Source: Clostridiales bacterium (GTDB taxonomy: Bacteria; Bacillota; Clostridia; Lachnospirales; WQUN01). From it: DNA of 10,374 nt. The stretch's first letter is position 1. Every line of letters starts with the position of its first letter. The notes below the pieces were generated by a model that was given only the letters and a program-made list of their open reading frames with translations, was not told the DNA's origin and made no database searches. The position numbers were made by a program, and so were the translations under genes. Below are positions 1 to 6,878 of the stretch, piece by piece. The DNA is taken from NCBI GenBank assembly GCA_031254075.1, contig JAIRVD010000136.1, positions 1-10,374 of the forward strand, read 5' to 3'.

Positions 1-71
1 CACTGGTGCTTAACACAAGCACGGAACGTTTTCTCGCGGCAATCAAAAGAAAGAGGGAGTATATGAAATGA
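1..71 (+). CDS. 3' end of an unidentified upstream gene (partial)
   Basis: The reading frame that begins at base 3 is open from the left edge and ends at a TGA at 69-71. It encodes about 22 residues, ending in a basic tail (…AAIKRKREYMK). A second frame (from base 1) is also open to a TGA at 64-66, but the frame ending at 69-71 is preferred because its stop overlaps the pcrA start as ATGA, a classic translational coupling arrangement. The family cannot be recognised from so short a tail. If the call is right, this gene and pcrA are co-transcribed. Confidence 0.5.
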   Translation, partial: LVLNTSTERFLAAIKRKREYMK

Positions 72-2326
72 ATTTTTTAGACGAGCTTAATCCCACACAA
101 CACGAAGCGGCGGTACATATGGACGGGCCGCTTTTAATATTCGCCGGTGCGGGTTCGGGGAAAACGCGCGTGCTTACATATCGTGTTGCGCATTTAATCG
201 AGTGCGGCGTTGACCCGTATCATATTATCGCAATCACGTTTACGAACAAAGCCGCGCGCGAAATGCGCGAGCGAATCAGCGAAATTACTCCGCTTGGCGA
301 GAAGGTTTGGGTAAGTACATTTCACGCCGCGTGTACAAGAATTTTGCGTCGCGAAATCGAAACGCTGGGTTTCAACAGCGGTTTTTCCATTTACGACACG
401 CAGGACAGTTTGCGCTTGTTAAAGGAATGCCTAAAGGAAAAAAACCTGAGCGACACTCATTATCCGCCGAAATATATTGCGAATCTTATCAGTTCGCAAA
501 AAAATGAATTAATTTCACCCGAACAATACGAAAAATTTACTGCGGGAGATTTTCGTGCGGGAAATATCGCAGAGTTGTATTTTCTTTATCAGAAAAAATT
601 ACGCGAAAGCAACGCGTTGGATTTCGATGATATTATTTTTAAAACGGTTGAACTTTTTTCACAAAACGAAGAGATTCGTCAAAAATATCAAAGTCGTTTT
701 CGATATGTTTTGGTAGACGAATACCAAGACACAAACCACGCGCAATATGAATTGGTTCGTTTGTTTTCAGGTTACGCACAGAATTTATGTGTAGTAGGCG
801 ACGACGACCAAAGCATTTACGGCTGGCGTGGTGCAGATATAAAAAATATTCTGCAATTTGAAAAAGATTATCCGGGCGCGAAAATTGTAAAGCTTGAACA
901 AAATTATCGTTCGAGCAAAATGATTCTGGATGCCGCGAACTCGGTGATTTCTGTTAATGAAGAACGCGCGGACAAGCAGTTGTGGACGGAAAACAATCGC
1001 GGCGAGCCACTGCGCCTGTACACCGCACGCGACGAACGCGACGAGGGCGCGTTTGTAGCGCGTGTAATTGCCGACGGCGTAAAAAAAGGCTCTCGTTACG
1101 GCGATTTCGCGGTTTTATATCGCGCAAACGCGCAGTCGCGCGGCGTCGAAGACCAACTCGTCACTGCCGGCATTCCGTACAGAATTTTCAGCGGCGTTCG
1201 ATTTTACGAGCATATGGAAATAAAGGATATTTTGGCGTATTTAAAGGCAATCAACAATCCCGCCGACGAAATCGCGCATTTGCGAATTATAAATGTTCCG
1301 CGCAGGGGAATCGGCACCGCTTCAGTTGATAAAATAAAAACATTTGCGGCGGAAAACGAAATTTCTTTTTCGGCGGCGATTCAACGCTCGTACGAAATTC
1401 CCGGCTTAGGGAATAAAGCAACCGCCGTTTCGAAATTCGCGGAATATTTGGAGGATTGTTTTTATTACGCTTCCGATACTTCTGTTTTGGAATTAATGAA
1501 AAAAATTTTGCACGACACAGACTATATGAAAGCAATCGCCGACGGTACTCCCGAAGGTGACGAACGTGTCGAAAATATAAACGAGCTTCTTGCAAAAGCC
1601 AAAGCATTCGAAAATGAATCGGACGATACTTCCCTCGCGAAATTTTTAGAAGACGTCGCCCTTGTCGCCGACATCGACAACTACAATGAACACTCCGACG
1701 CCGCGGCACTGATGACGCTTCACAGCGCGAAGGGCTTGGAATTCGACCGCGTTTTCCTAATCGGCTTCGAAGAAGAACTTTTTCCGACCTTCCGCAGCAT
1801 CGACAGCGGCAAATCAGAAGATATGGAAGAAGAACGCCGCCTTTGCTACGTAGGTTTTACGCGTGCGCGTAAAACTTTGTATCTCACACACGCTTTAAGC
1901 CGCTTCCGCTTCGACCGCATTGCACGAAACAGACCCAGCCGCTTCCTTGCCGATATCCCGTCCGATTGCATCGCCTCGGTAAATATGTATGGGCAAGAAC
2001 GAACAACTCGTCCGTTCACGCCCGTTGCACCTTTTCAAAATCACGGGTTGCCGAAAGAACTTGCCGCGATTGCGAAACCCGCCGCCGAAAAACTCGTATT
2101 TCAAAAAACACCCGCCCGTACGATTCCCACAAAAGCAGCACCGCCCGATTACGTTGCAGGCGATAATGTCCGCGAAGCAAAACTCGGCGTAGGCAAAGTC
2201 ATTTCGGTAGTACCTGCCGGCGCAGACTACATCGTTACCGTTCAATTCCCAACAGCCGGACGAAAAATTTTTTTCGCTGAATTCGGCGGGTTGGTTAATA
2301 CGCGGACGAGCAATGAAAATTCGTGA
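68..2326 (+). CDS. pcrA: PcrA/UvrD-family ATP-dependent 3'-5' DNA helicase
   Basis: A superfamily 1A DNA helicase of 752 residues, close to the usual 720-750 for PcrA. The motifs appear in order: Q motif LNPTQ at about 7-11, Walker A GAGSGKT at 27-33, motif Ia around TFTNKAA (57-63), motif Ib around STFHA (83-87), motif II DEYQD at 217-221, motif III GDDDQSIYGWRGAD at 244-257, motif IV QNYRSS at 278-283, motif V LHSAKGLEFD at 551-560, and motif VI YVGFTRAR at 594-601. The C-terminus (about 698-742, GDNV…LGVGKV…FPTAGRK) matches the Tudor-like tail by which PcrA is known to contact RNA polymerase in Gram-positives. The start ATG at 68 follows GGGAG (55-59) at 8 bases and overlaps the preceding stop. 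Family roles are nucleotide excision repair, removal of recombinase filaments and resolution of transcription-replication conflicts. The usual downstream partner ligA is absent here; a convergent aldolase gene follows instead. All helicase motifs are intact. Confidence 0.97.
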   Translation: MNFLDELNPTQHEAAVHMDGPLLIFAGAGSGKTRVLTYRVAHLIECGVDPYHIIAITFTNKAAREMRERISEITPLGEKVWVSTFHAACTRILRREIETLGFNSGFSIYDTQDSLRLLKECLKEKNLSDTHYPPKYIANLISSQKNELISPEQYEKFTAGDFRAGNIAELYFLYQKKLRESNALDFDDIIFKTVELFSQNEEIRQKYQSRFRYVLVDEYQDTNHAQYELVRLFSGYAQNLCVVGDDDQSIYGWRGADIKNILQFEKDYPGAKIVKLEQNYRSSKMILDAANSVISVNEERADKQLWTENNRGEPLRLYTARDERDEGAFVARVIADGVKKGSRYGDFAVLYRANAQSRGVEDQLVTAGIPYRIFSGVRFYEHMEIKDILAYLKAINNPADEIAHLRIINVPRRGIGTASVDKIKTFAAENEISFSAAIQRSYEIPGLGNKATAVSKFAEYLEDCFYYASDTSVLELMKKILHDTDYMKAIADGTPEGDERVENINELLAKAKAFENESDDTSLAKFLEDVALVADIDNYNEHSDAAALMTLHSAKGLEFDRVFLIGFEEELFPTFRSIDSGKSEDMEEERRLCYVGFTRARKTLYLTHALSRFRFDRIARNRPSRFLADIPSDCIASVNMYGQERTTRPFTPVAPFQNHGLPKELAAIAKPAAEKLVFQKTPARTIPTKAAPPDYVAGDNVREAKLGVGKVISVVPAGADYIVTVQFPTAGRKIFFAEFGGLVNTRTSNENS

Positions 2327-2334
2327 CATAAAAT

Positions 2335-2383
2335 GGCTTTTTTAATCAAGTGCAAAAGCCGCAAAAACCTTGACATACAAGGC
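2335..2383. repeat. Mutually exclusive stem segments just after pcrA
   Basis: GGCTTTT at 2335-2341 can pair with AAAAGCC at 2354-2360 (7 bp, 12-base loop). The same AAAAGCC can instead pair with a downstream GGCTTT at about 2381-2386. Between them CCTTG-ACATA-CAAGG forms a 5 bp stem that shares bases with the downstream copy. Neither stem is followed by a T run on the plus strand. This may be a secondary 3'-end structure or a degraded terminator; no function can be assigned. Confidence 0.3.
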
Positions 2384-2422
2384 TTTCACGGCTTCACGGA
2401 GTTAGCTGATAATACTTTTTGC

Positions 2423-2460
2423 AAAAGGGGCTGCAACGAAATAACGTTTCACCCCCTTTT
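2423..2460. terminator. Bidirectional intrinsic terminator between convergent pcrA and fba
   Basis: AAAAGGGG at 2423-2430 pairs with CCCCTTTT at 2453-2460. The 22-base interior can form a second short stem, AACG with CGTT, around AAATAA. On the plus strand the stem ends in a T tract after pcrA. On the minus strand it gives the same A-stem-T layout 6 bases after the fba stop. The position between two converging genes supports a shared terminator. The T tract is short (4), so efficiency is uncertain. Confidence 0.7.
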
Positions 2461-2465
2461 AAATC

Positions 2466-3329
2466 TTAAGCCTTCCCGGCAGACCCGAACAGCTCAAATT
2501 TCTCTTTACATACAGCTTTAATAGCATCCGCGCCGGGGGCGAGGAGTTTGCGCGGGTCGAAGCCTTTGCCTTTTTGGTCGCTGCCTGCTTCGATGTATTT
2601 GCGTGTTGCGGCGGCAAAGGCTAGTTGGCATTCAGTGTTAACGTTGATTTTCGCGACGCCGAGGGAGATTGCCTTTTGAATCATTTCTATGGGGATTCCG
2701 GTTCCGCCGTGAAGAACGAGCGGAAGTCCGCCTGTTAAGTCGGCGACTTGTTTAAGTACGTCGAAATTAAGCCCTGCCCAGTTATCGGGATAAACGCCGT
2801 GAATGTTTCCGATTCCCGCGGCGAGGAAGTCTACGCCGAGGTCGGCGATTGTCTTGCATTCGGCGGGGTCTGCAACATCGCCTGCGCCGATAACGCCGTC
2901 TTCTTCGCCGCCGATTGCGCCGACTTCGGCTTCGAGAGTCATATTATTTTTGCGTGCGAGAGCAATCATTTCCTTTGTTTTCGCAACATTTTCTTCAAAC
3001 GGAAAATGGCTTCCGTCAAACATAATGCTTGTAAAACCCGCGTCAATACAGGCGAGGCATTCGTCATAGCTGCCGTGGTCGAGATGAATCGCTACGGGAA
3101 CGGTGATTTTAAGCGATTTATCCATTGCGGCAGCCATTGCCGCAACGGTTGAGAAGCCGCCCATATATTTTGCCGCGCCGCCCGTTACGCCGAGAATCAA
3201 CGGACTGTTCATTTCCTGCGCCGTTGTAAGTGCCGCCTTGGTCCATTCCAAATTATTAATATTAATTTGCGCCACAGCATAGCGTTCCTTTGCGGCTTTT
3301 TTAAGCATTTCCTTTGCGTTTACAAACAT
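2466..3329 (-). CDS. fba: Class II (zinc-dependent) fructose-1,6-bisphosphate aldolase
   Basis: The 287-residue product has the usual length for the short class II aldolases of Bacillota. It reversibly splits fructose 1,6-bisphosphate into dihydroxyacetone phosphate and glyceraldehyde 3-phosphate in the cytosol. Visible hallmarks are HLDHGS at 82-87 (zinc ligand His82, catalytic Asp84), MFDGSH at 103-108, LEAEVG at 132-137 (metal-site glutamates), the His of NIHG (177), LHGGTG at 206-211 with the third zinc His at 207, and INVNTE at 228-233 for phosphate binding. FDPRKLLAPG (257-266) carries the Arg (260) that typically contacts the second phosphate and favours true Fba over the related tagatose-bisphosphate aldolases. 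A strong GGAGG (3336-3340) lies 6 bases before the ATG. It is the last gene of the pta-ackA-unknown-fba run, 15 bases after the unknown gene, and ends just before a terminator. Substrate preference between FBP and TBP is inferred, not proven. Confidence 0.93.
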   Translation of the reverse strand: MFVNAKEMLKKAAKERYAVAQININNLEWTKAALTTAQEMNSPLILGVTGGAAKYMGGFSTVAAMAAAMDKSLKITVPVAIHLDHGSYDECLACIDAGFTSIMFDGSHFPFEENVAKTKEMIALARKNNMTLEAEVGAIGGEEDGVIGAGDVADPAECKTIADLGVDFLAAGIGNIHGVYPDNWAGLNFDVLKQVADLTGGLPLVLHGGTGIPIEMIQKAISLGVAKINVNTECQLAFAAATRKYIEAGSDQKGKGFDPRKLLAPGADAIKAVCKEKFELFGSAGKA

Positions 3330-3344
3330 GGGAAGCCTCCTTTT

Positions 3345-3659
3345 TTATTCTGCTTGAAGTCGAATAGTTATATTATTTTTTTTAGAAAAATCCGACCAAA
3401 TGGTTTCGAACATTCCGATATTAAGCAACGTAACTTTTTTCGTCTCGGAAGGTCCGTGAGAGGTGTGGACAATCGTAACGGTTGAATAGTATTTGCTGAA
3501 TTTCAATCCGGAAATTTTTGAAAAGTCGGCGAATTTTTTTTCTTTTCCTTCCGGCCAGCCGATGCCGTTGTTAAAAAGGTTAAGCTGCGGTTTTCCGCCG
3601 AACATTCCGAGTAAACCGCCGCCGGCGCCCTGAATTTCAAAAGAGTGCAATGGTGTCAT
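3345..3659 (-). CDS. Small protein of unknown function in the pta-ackA-fba cluster, possible PH-like fold
   Basis: A 104-residue protein that I do not recognise. It begins MTPLHSFEIQ, followed by a Gly-rich stretch (11-22, GAGGGLLGMFGG). Alternating hydrophobic segments then look like beta strands (about 26-35, 42-55, 58-66, 73-80), and a final amphipathic stretch (about 81-94, containing MFETIWSDF) looks helical. A run of strands capped by a C-terminal helix is compatible with a bacterial PH/GRAM-like domain, but this is inference from pattern only. There is no signal peptide, convincing membrane segment, cysteine pair or catalytic signature. The gene is very likely real: it has a strong purine-rich site (AAAGGGGGG) 8 bases before the ATG, and 15-base gaps to both ackA and fba. 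Its place inside an acetate/glycolysis operon suggests a role linked to central carbon metabolism or mere co-transcription. Confidence 0.8.
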   Translation of the reverse strand: MTPLHSFEIQGAGGGLLGMFGGKPQLNLFNNGIGWPEGKEKKFADFSKISGLKFSKYYSTVTIVHTSHGPSETKKVTLLNIGMFETIWSDFSKKNNITIRLQAE

Positions 3660-3674
3660 TTATAATTCCCCCCT

Positions 3675-4862
3675 TTATTTCAAAATTGATTTTGTGTCGC
3701 GAGCAATAACCAATTCTTCATTGGTGGGAATTACAAGCACACGTACTTTTGCCGAAGGTTTTGAAACGTCGAGGGCTTGACCGCGTTTTCCGTTAAGCTC
3801 GGGGTCGATTTCAACGCCGAACCATGTGAGATACGTGCAAACTTTTTCGCGAATGCCGACATCGTTTTCGCCGATGCCTGCCGTGAAAACAATTGCGTCT
3901 AAGCCGTTCATACACGCGGCATAGCGTCCGATATATCCGGCTACGCGATACGCGAAAACATCCATTGCCGCCGCCGCACGAGAATTTCCGTCATTTGCCG
4001 CCGCGCTTAAATCGCGGAAATCGCTGGATACGCCGCTGATTCCGAGTACGCCCGATTTTTTATTTAACAAATCGCCCGCTTGTTGCGCGCTGATGCATTC
4101 TTTTTCCATAATAAATTGAACTACGGCGGGGTCGATATCGCCGCAACGTGTTCCCATCGCGAGCCCTTCAAGCGGAGTCATTCCCATCGAAGTATCAACG
4201 GAAACACCGCCGTCAACAGCGCAAAGGCTTACGCCGTTTCCGAGATGGCAGGTTACGAGTTTTAAATCTTTCGCGGGGCGTTTTAAAAGTTCTGCCGCGC
4301 ATTCGGAAACATATTTATGGCTTGTTCCGTGGAAACCGTATCTGCGTATTTTATGCTTCTTATATAAATCGTAGTCGATTGCGTAAAGGAATGCTTTTTC
4401 GGGCATCGTCTGGTGGAATGCCGTGTCGAAAACCGCAACCTGCGGAACACCCGGCATATGTTGCTTGCACGCACGAATGCCCGTTAAATTAGGCGGATTA
4501 TGCAACGGAGCAAGTTCGCTTACCGCTTCGATTGCCGCCTCAACTTCATCTGTTATAAGTACGGATGCCGCAAACGCTTCGCCGCCATGCACCACGCGAT
4601 GTCCGACGGCTTTTATTTCTTCCTTCGATTTAATTACGCCGTGGTTTGAGTCAAGCAATGTGTCCAATACAATCGCCATTGCCGCCGCGTGGTCGGGCAT
4701 TGCAAGTTCGAATGTGTATTTTCCTTTTTCGGTTTCGTGAACCAATCGTCCGTCGATTCCAATGCGTTCGCATAGTCCTTTTGAAAGAACACCCTCATTG
4801 CTCATGTCCAAAAGCTGATATTTCAGCGACGACGAGCCTGCGTTAATTACGAGAACATACAT
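3675..4862 (-). CDS. ackA: Acetate kinase
   Basis: The 395-residue product matches the usual length (about 395-400). It converts acetyl phosphate and ADP to acetate and ATP, the substrate-level phosphorylation step of acetate fermentation, and can run in reverse. The sequence shows the N-terminal INAGSSSLKY at 6-15 with Asn7, HRVVHGGE at 88-95 with substrate-binding Arg89, His121 in PLHNPPN, catalytic Asp146 in VFDTAFH, RYGFHGTSH at 174-182 with His178, CHLGNGVS at 205-212, GTRCGDIDP at 237-245 with catalytic Arg239, FTAGIGEN at 326-333 for the nucleotide, and Glu382 in NEELVIARD. All positions known to matter in the family are present. The ATG follows AAAGGAG (4872-4878) at 9 bases and lies 18 bases after the pta stop, so the two are surely co-transcribed. 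Confidence 0.98.
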   Translation of the reverse strand: MYVLVINAGSSSLKYQLLDMSNEGVLSKGLCERIGIDGRLVHETEKGKYTFELAMPDHAAAMAIVLDTLLDSNHGVIKSKEEIKAVGHRVVHGGEAFAASVLITDEVEAAIEAVSELAPLHNPPNLTGIRACKQHMPGVPQVAVFDTAFHQTMPEKAFLYAIDYDLYKKHKIRRYGFHGTSHKYVSECAAELLKRPAKDLKLVTCHLGNGVSLCAVDGGVSVDTSMGMTPLEGLAMGTRCGDIDPAVVQFIMEKECISAQQAGDLLNKKSGVLGISGVSSDFRDLSAAANDGNSRAAAAMDVFAYRVAGYIGRYAACMNGLDAIVFTAGIGENDVGIREKVCTYLTWFGVEIDPELNGKRGQALDVSKPSAKVRVLVIPTNEELVIARDTKSILK

Positions 4863-4880
4863 ATTAAACTGCTCCTTTAT

Positions 4881-5846
4881 TTATGATTGAGCCTGAACGG
4901 CTGTAATTGCCACTACTCCGACGATGTCTTCCGCACTGCATCCGCGTGAAAGGTCGTTGACGGGTTTTGCGATGCCTTGCGTGATTGGTCCGTATGCTTT
5001 GGCTTTGGCAAGGCGTTCGACGATTTTATATGCGATGTTTCCGGAATCAAGGTCGGGGAAAATCAGAACATTCGCCTTGCCCGCTACTTTGTTTCCGGGA
5101 GCCTTGCTTGCGCCGATTGACGGAATGATTGCGGCGTCAAGCTGGAATTCTCCGTCGGCTTGAAGCGTCGGCGCTTTCTCCTTTACCAATTTCACCGCGT
5201 CGGTAACCTTTGTTACATCGGCGTGTTTCGCGCTGCCCATTGTTGAATGTGAAAGCATTGCGACAATCGGCTCGCCGTCGATTAGCTTGAGATACGAGTT
5301 CGCCGAACTCAGCGCGATTGCGGCGAGTTCTTCCGAATTCGGGTTTTGAATCAAGCCGCAGTCTGAAAAAACAAAAACGCCGTTGTTTCCGTATTCGCAA
5401 TCGGGAACGTCCATTACGAAGAACGAAGAAACAACGGAAATGCCCGGCGCGGTTTTTAAAATCTGCAAACTCGGACGCAGAACATCCGCCGTCGAATATA
5501 CCGAGCCCGCGACCATTCCGTCGGCGATGCCTACTTTGACAAGCATGGTTCCGAGAGCAACTGGGTTGTCGGTAAGCATCTTTTTCGCTTCATCCGGCGT
5601 CATGCCTTTTGCTTTACGCAATTCATAAAGCTTTTCGGAAAGTGAATCCATATCTTCGTAATTTTTCGGGTCGATAATTATCGCGCCTTCGAGTTTAACT
5701 TCGCTTCCGATTAAAATAATTTTTGCCAAACCTTCACGTAAAATTTGCTCCGCGGCTTTTAGAACCCTCGGCTCGGAAGATTCCGGCAGAACTATTGTTT
5801 TACCTGCCGACTTCGCGCGTTGCTTAATATTTTCCAAGAAATTCAT
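4881..5846 (-). CDS. pta: Phosphate acetyltransferase (short form)
   Basis: The 321-residue product is the short single-domain Pta typical of Bacillota, lacking the N-terminal regulatory domains of the long enteric form. It moves acetyl from acetyl-CoA to phosphate, giving acetyl phosphate for AckA. Characteristic segments are TIVLPESSEPRVLKAAEQI near the N-terminus, the conserved VGIADGMVAGSVYSTADVLRP region (about 104-124), the MLSHSTMGSAK region (about 197-207), DGEFQLDAA (about 231-239), and the C-terminal NVLIFPDLDSGNIAYKI and GPITQGIAKPVNDLSRG blocks. The start ATG at 5846 is preceded by GGGGGTG (5852-5858) at 5 bases. It is the first gene of the minus-strand cluster and lies next to a good sigma-A-like promoter, so expression of the whole cluster probably starts here. 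Confidence 0.97.
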   Translation of the reverse strand: MNFLENIKQRAKSAGKTIVLPESSEPRVLKAAEQILREGLAKIILIGSEVKLEGAIIIDPKNYEDMDSLSEKLYELRKAKGMTPDEAKKMLTDNPVALGTMLVKVGIADGMVAGSVYSTADVLRPSLQILKTAPGISVVSSFFVMDVPDCEYGNNGVFVFSDCGLIQNPNSEELAAIALSSANSYLKLIDGEPIVAMLSHSTMGSAKHADVTKVTDAVKLVKEKAPTLQADGEFQLDAAIIPSIGASKAPGNKVAGKANVLIFPDLDSGNIAYKIVERLAKAKAYGPITQGIAKPVNDLSRGCSAEDIVGVVAITAVQAQS

Positions 5847-5875
5847 GCTTGCACCCCCGTAAGTAATTTACATAA

Positions 5876-5904
5876 ATACTATCACAGTTTTAAATATGTT
5901 ACAA
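5876..5904 (-). promoter_or_regulatory. Candidate sigma-A-type promoter for the pta-ackA-unknown-fba operon
   Basis: Read on the minus strand, TTGTAA (5904-5899) and TAGTAT (5881-5876) are separated by exactly 17 bases, and TG lies one base before the -10, an extended -10 arrangement. Transcription would start near 5869, leaving a leader of about 22 bases before the pta ATG, with its GGGGGTG site. The match is four of six bases at -35 and four of six at -10, helped by the extended element. No experimental support is available. Confidence 0.6.
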
Positions 5905-5905
5905 T
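5897..5905 (+). promoter_or_regulatory. Candidate extended -10 promoter for the yhaM-rlmD pair
   Basis: TGTTACAAT matches the extended -10 pattern TGnTATAAT with one mismatch. It lies 28 bases before the yhaM ATG, which allows a leader of about 20 bases carrying GGAGGG. No good -35 sits at 17 bases. TTTACA at 5867-5872 would pair instead with a weaker TTAAAT at 5890-5895 at 17-base spacing, an alternative. The element overlaps the -35 of the opposing pta promoter. Confidence 0.45.
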
Positions 5906-5914
5906 TGCCTAACA
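5897..5914. promoter_or_regulatory. Inverted repeat TGTTA-N8-TAACA, possible operator
   Basis: TGTTA (5897-5901) and TAACA (5910-5914) form a short inverted repeat around a central CAATTG. It covers the -35 of the pta promoter and the -10 of the divergent yhaM promoter, where a bound protein would block both. The half-sites resemble those of the redox repressor Rex (TTGTTAA-N4-TTAACAA) but the spacing is two bases too long, so Rex is not supported. Five-base arms in AT-rich DNA can arise by chance. Confidence 0.25.
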
Positions 5915-5933
5915 AAATTTGCGGAGGGATTTT

Positions 5934-6878
5934 ATGAGATATATAAAAGATATGAACGAAAACGAACGAATTATCGACCATTATCTATGCAAGAAAAAAG
6001 AAAGTCGCGAATCGCGTGCGGGAAAATCATTTTTGTCGCTGAAATTGCAAGACAAAACCGGAACGGTTGACGCAAAAATATGGGAAATGACAAGCGACAT
6101 CGCCCACTTCGAAGAGGGCGACATCGTAAAAATTGACGGAACGGTCGGTTCTTTTCAAAACGAATTGCAAATAAAAGTGCTGAAAATTCGCAAGAGCCGC
6201 GACGGCGAGTATGTCGCTACGGAATTTATTCCCTCAACTCAAAAAGATATTAATGAAATGTTTGAAAAAATAAAAATATTAATTGCGTCGGTAAATAATT
6301 CGCATATAAAAAAATTGCTTGAAAATATTTTTATTAATGATGACGAGCGTTTGAAAATTTTTAAAAATCACAGCGCGGCGATGCACATGCATCACGCATA
6401 CATGGGCGGGTTGCTTGAGCATACGCTTTCGGTTGCGGAAACATGTGTGTTCCTCGGCGTGCGATATAAACATGTAGATACGGATATTCTGCTTGCCGGC
6501 GCGTTGTTGCACGACATAGGAAAAATCTACGAACTCTCTCCGCTTCCGCAAAACGAATACACCGACGACGGACAAATGCTGGGGCACATTATTCTCGGAC
6601 TGGAACTGATTATGACGGAAATTGCAAAAACAGAAGATTTTCCGCATGAGCTTGCTTCATTAATTAAGCATTGCATAATCTCGCATCACGGCGAGTTGGA
6701 ATTCGGTTCGCCGAAAATTCCCGCAACACCCGAGGCAATGATTTTACATTTTGCGGATAATATCGACGCAAAACTTACAACGTTCGCGGAAATTTATGAA
6801 AAAGACGCAACGCCCGGTCAGTGGACTGCGTATCAAAAATCACTGGGACGCTATATCAGAAAGCCGGGTGTGAAATGA
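5934..6878 (+). CDS. yhaM: YhaM-type 3'-5' exoribonuclease / HD-domain nuclease with OB fold
   Basis: The 314-residue product matches the length and two-part layout of YhaM. An N-terminal OB-fold nucleic acid binding domain (about 10-90, with FLSLKLQDKTGTVDAKIW) is followed by an HD phosphohydrolase domain (about 150-285). The metal-binding set is complete: His163 in GGLLEHTLS, His193-Asp194 in LLHDIGK, His218 in MLGHII, His251-His252 in ISHHGELEFGSP, and Asp275 in HFADNIDAK. YhaM in Bacillus is known as a Mn-dependent 3'-5' exonuclease acting on RNA and single-stranded DNA. The ATG at 5934 is preferred over an in-frame TTG at 5919 because GGAGGG (5923-5928) lies 5 bases before it; the TTG would put that site inside the gene. 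The gene ends in ATGA overlapping rlmD. Function is inferred from family. Confidence 0.9.
   Translation: MRYIKDMNENERIIDHYLCKKKESRESRAGKSFLSLKLQDKTGTVDAKIWEMTSDIAHFEEGDIVKIDGTVGSFQNELQIKVLKIRKSRDGEYVATEFIPSTQKDINEMFEKIKILIASVNNSHIKKLLENIFINDDERLKIFKNHSAAMHMHHAYMGGLLEHTLSVAETCVFLGVRYKHVDTDILLAGALLHDIGKIYELSPLPQNEYTDDGQMLGHIILGLELIMTEIAKTEDFPHELASLIKHCIISHHGELEFGSPKIPATPEAMILHFADNIDAKLTTFAEIYEKDATPGQWTAYQKSLGRYIRKPGVK

Noticed and set aside
1287..2329. Long minus-strand reading frames inside pcrA (1287-1709 and 1895-2329)
   Set aside because: They are antisense to conserved helicase motifs, have low-complexity Arg/Cys/Ser-rich translations and no start signals.
2333..2521. Plus-strand 62-residue reading frame after pcrA
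   Set aside because: It runs through the terminator hairpin and into the antisense of the fba 3' end, has no ribosome site and no recognisable family.
5897..5914. Rex (redox repressor) operator before pta
   Set aside because: Half-sites are similar but the spacing between TGTTA and TAACA is 8 bases, not the 6 implied by the Rex consensus, and one arm is imperfect; kept only as a generic inverted repeat.
5919..5933. TTG at 5919 as the yhaM start
   Set aside because: It would place the strong GGAGGG site inside the gene; the ATG at 5934 has ideal spacing.
6821..6874. N-terminal extension of rlmD to 6821
   Set aside because: The extra 18 residues lie inside yhaM and do not resemble the family; the ATG at 6875 overlaps the yhaM stop and gives a normal TRAM domain start.
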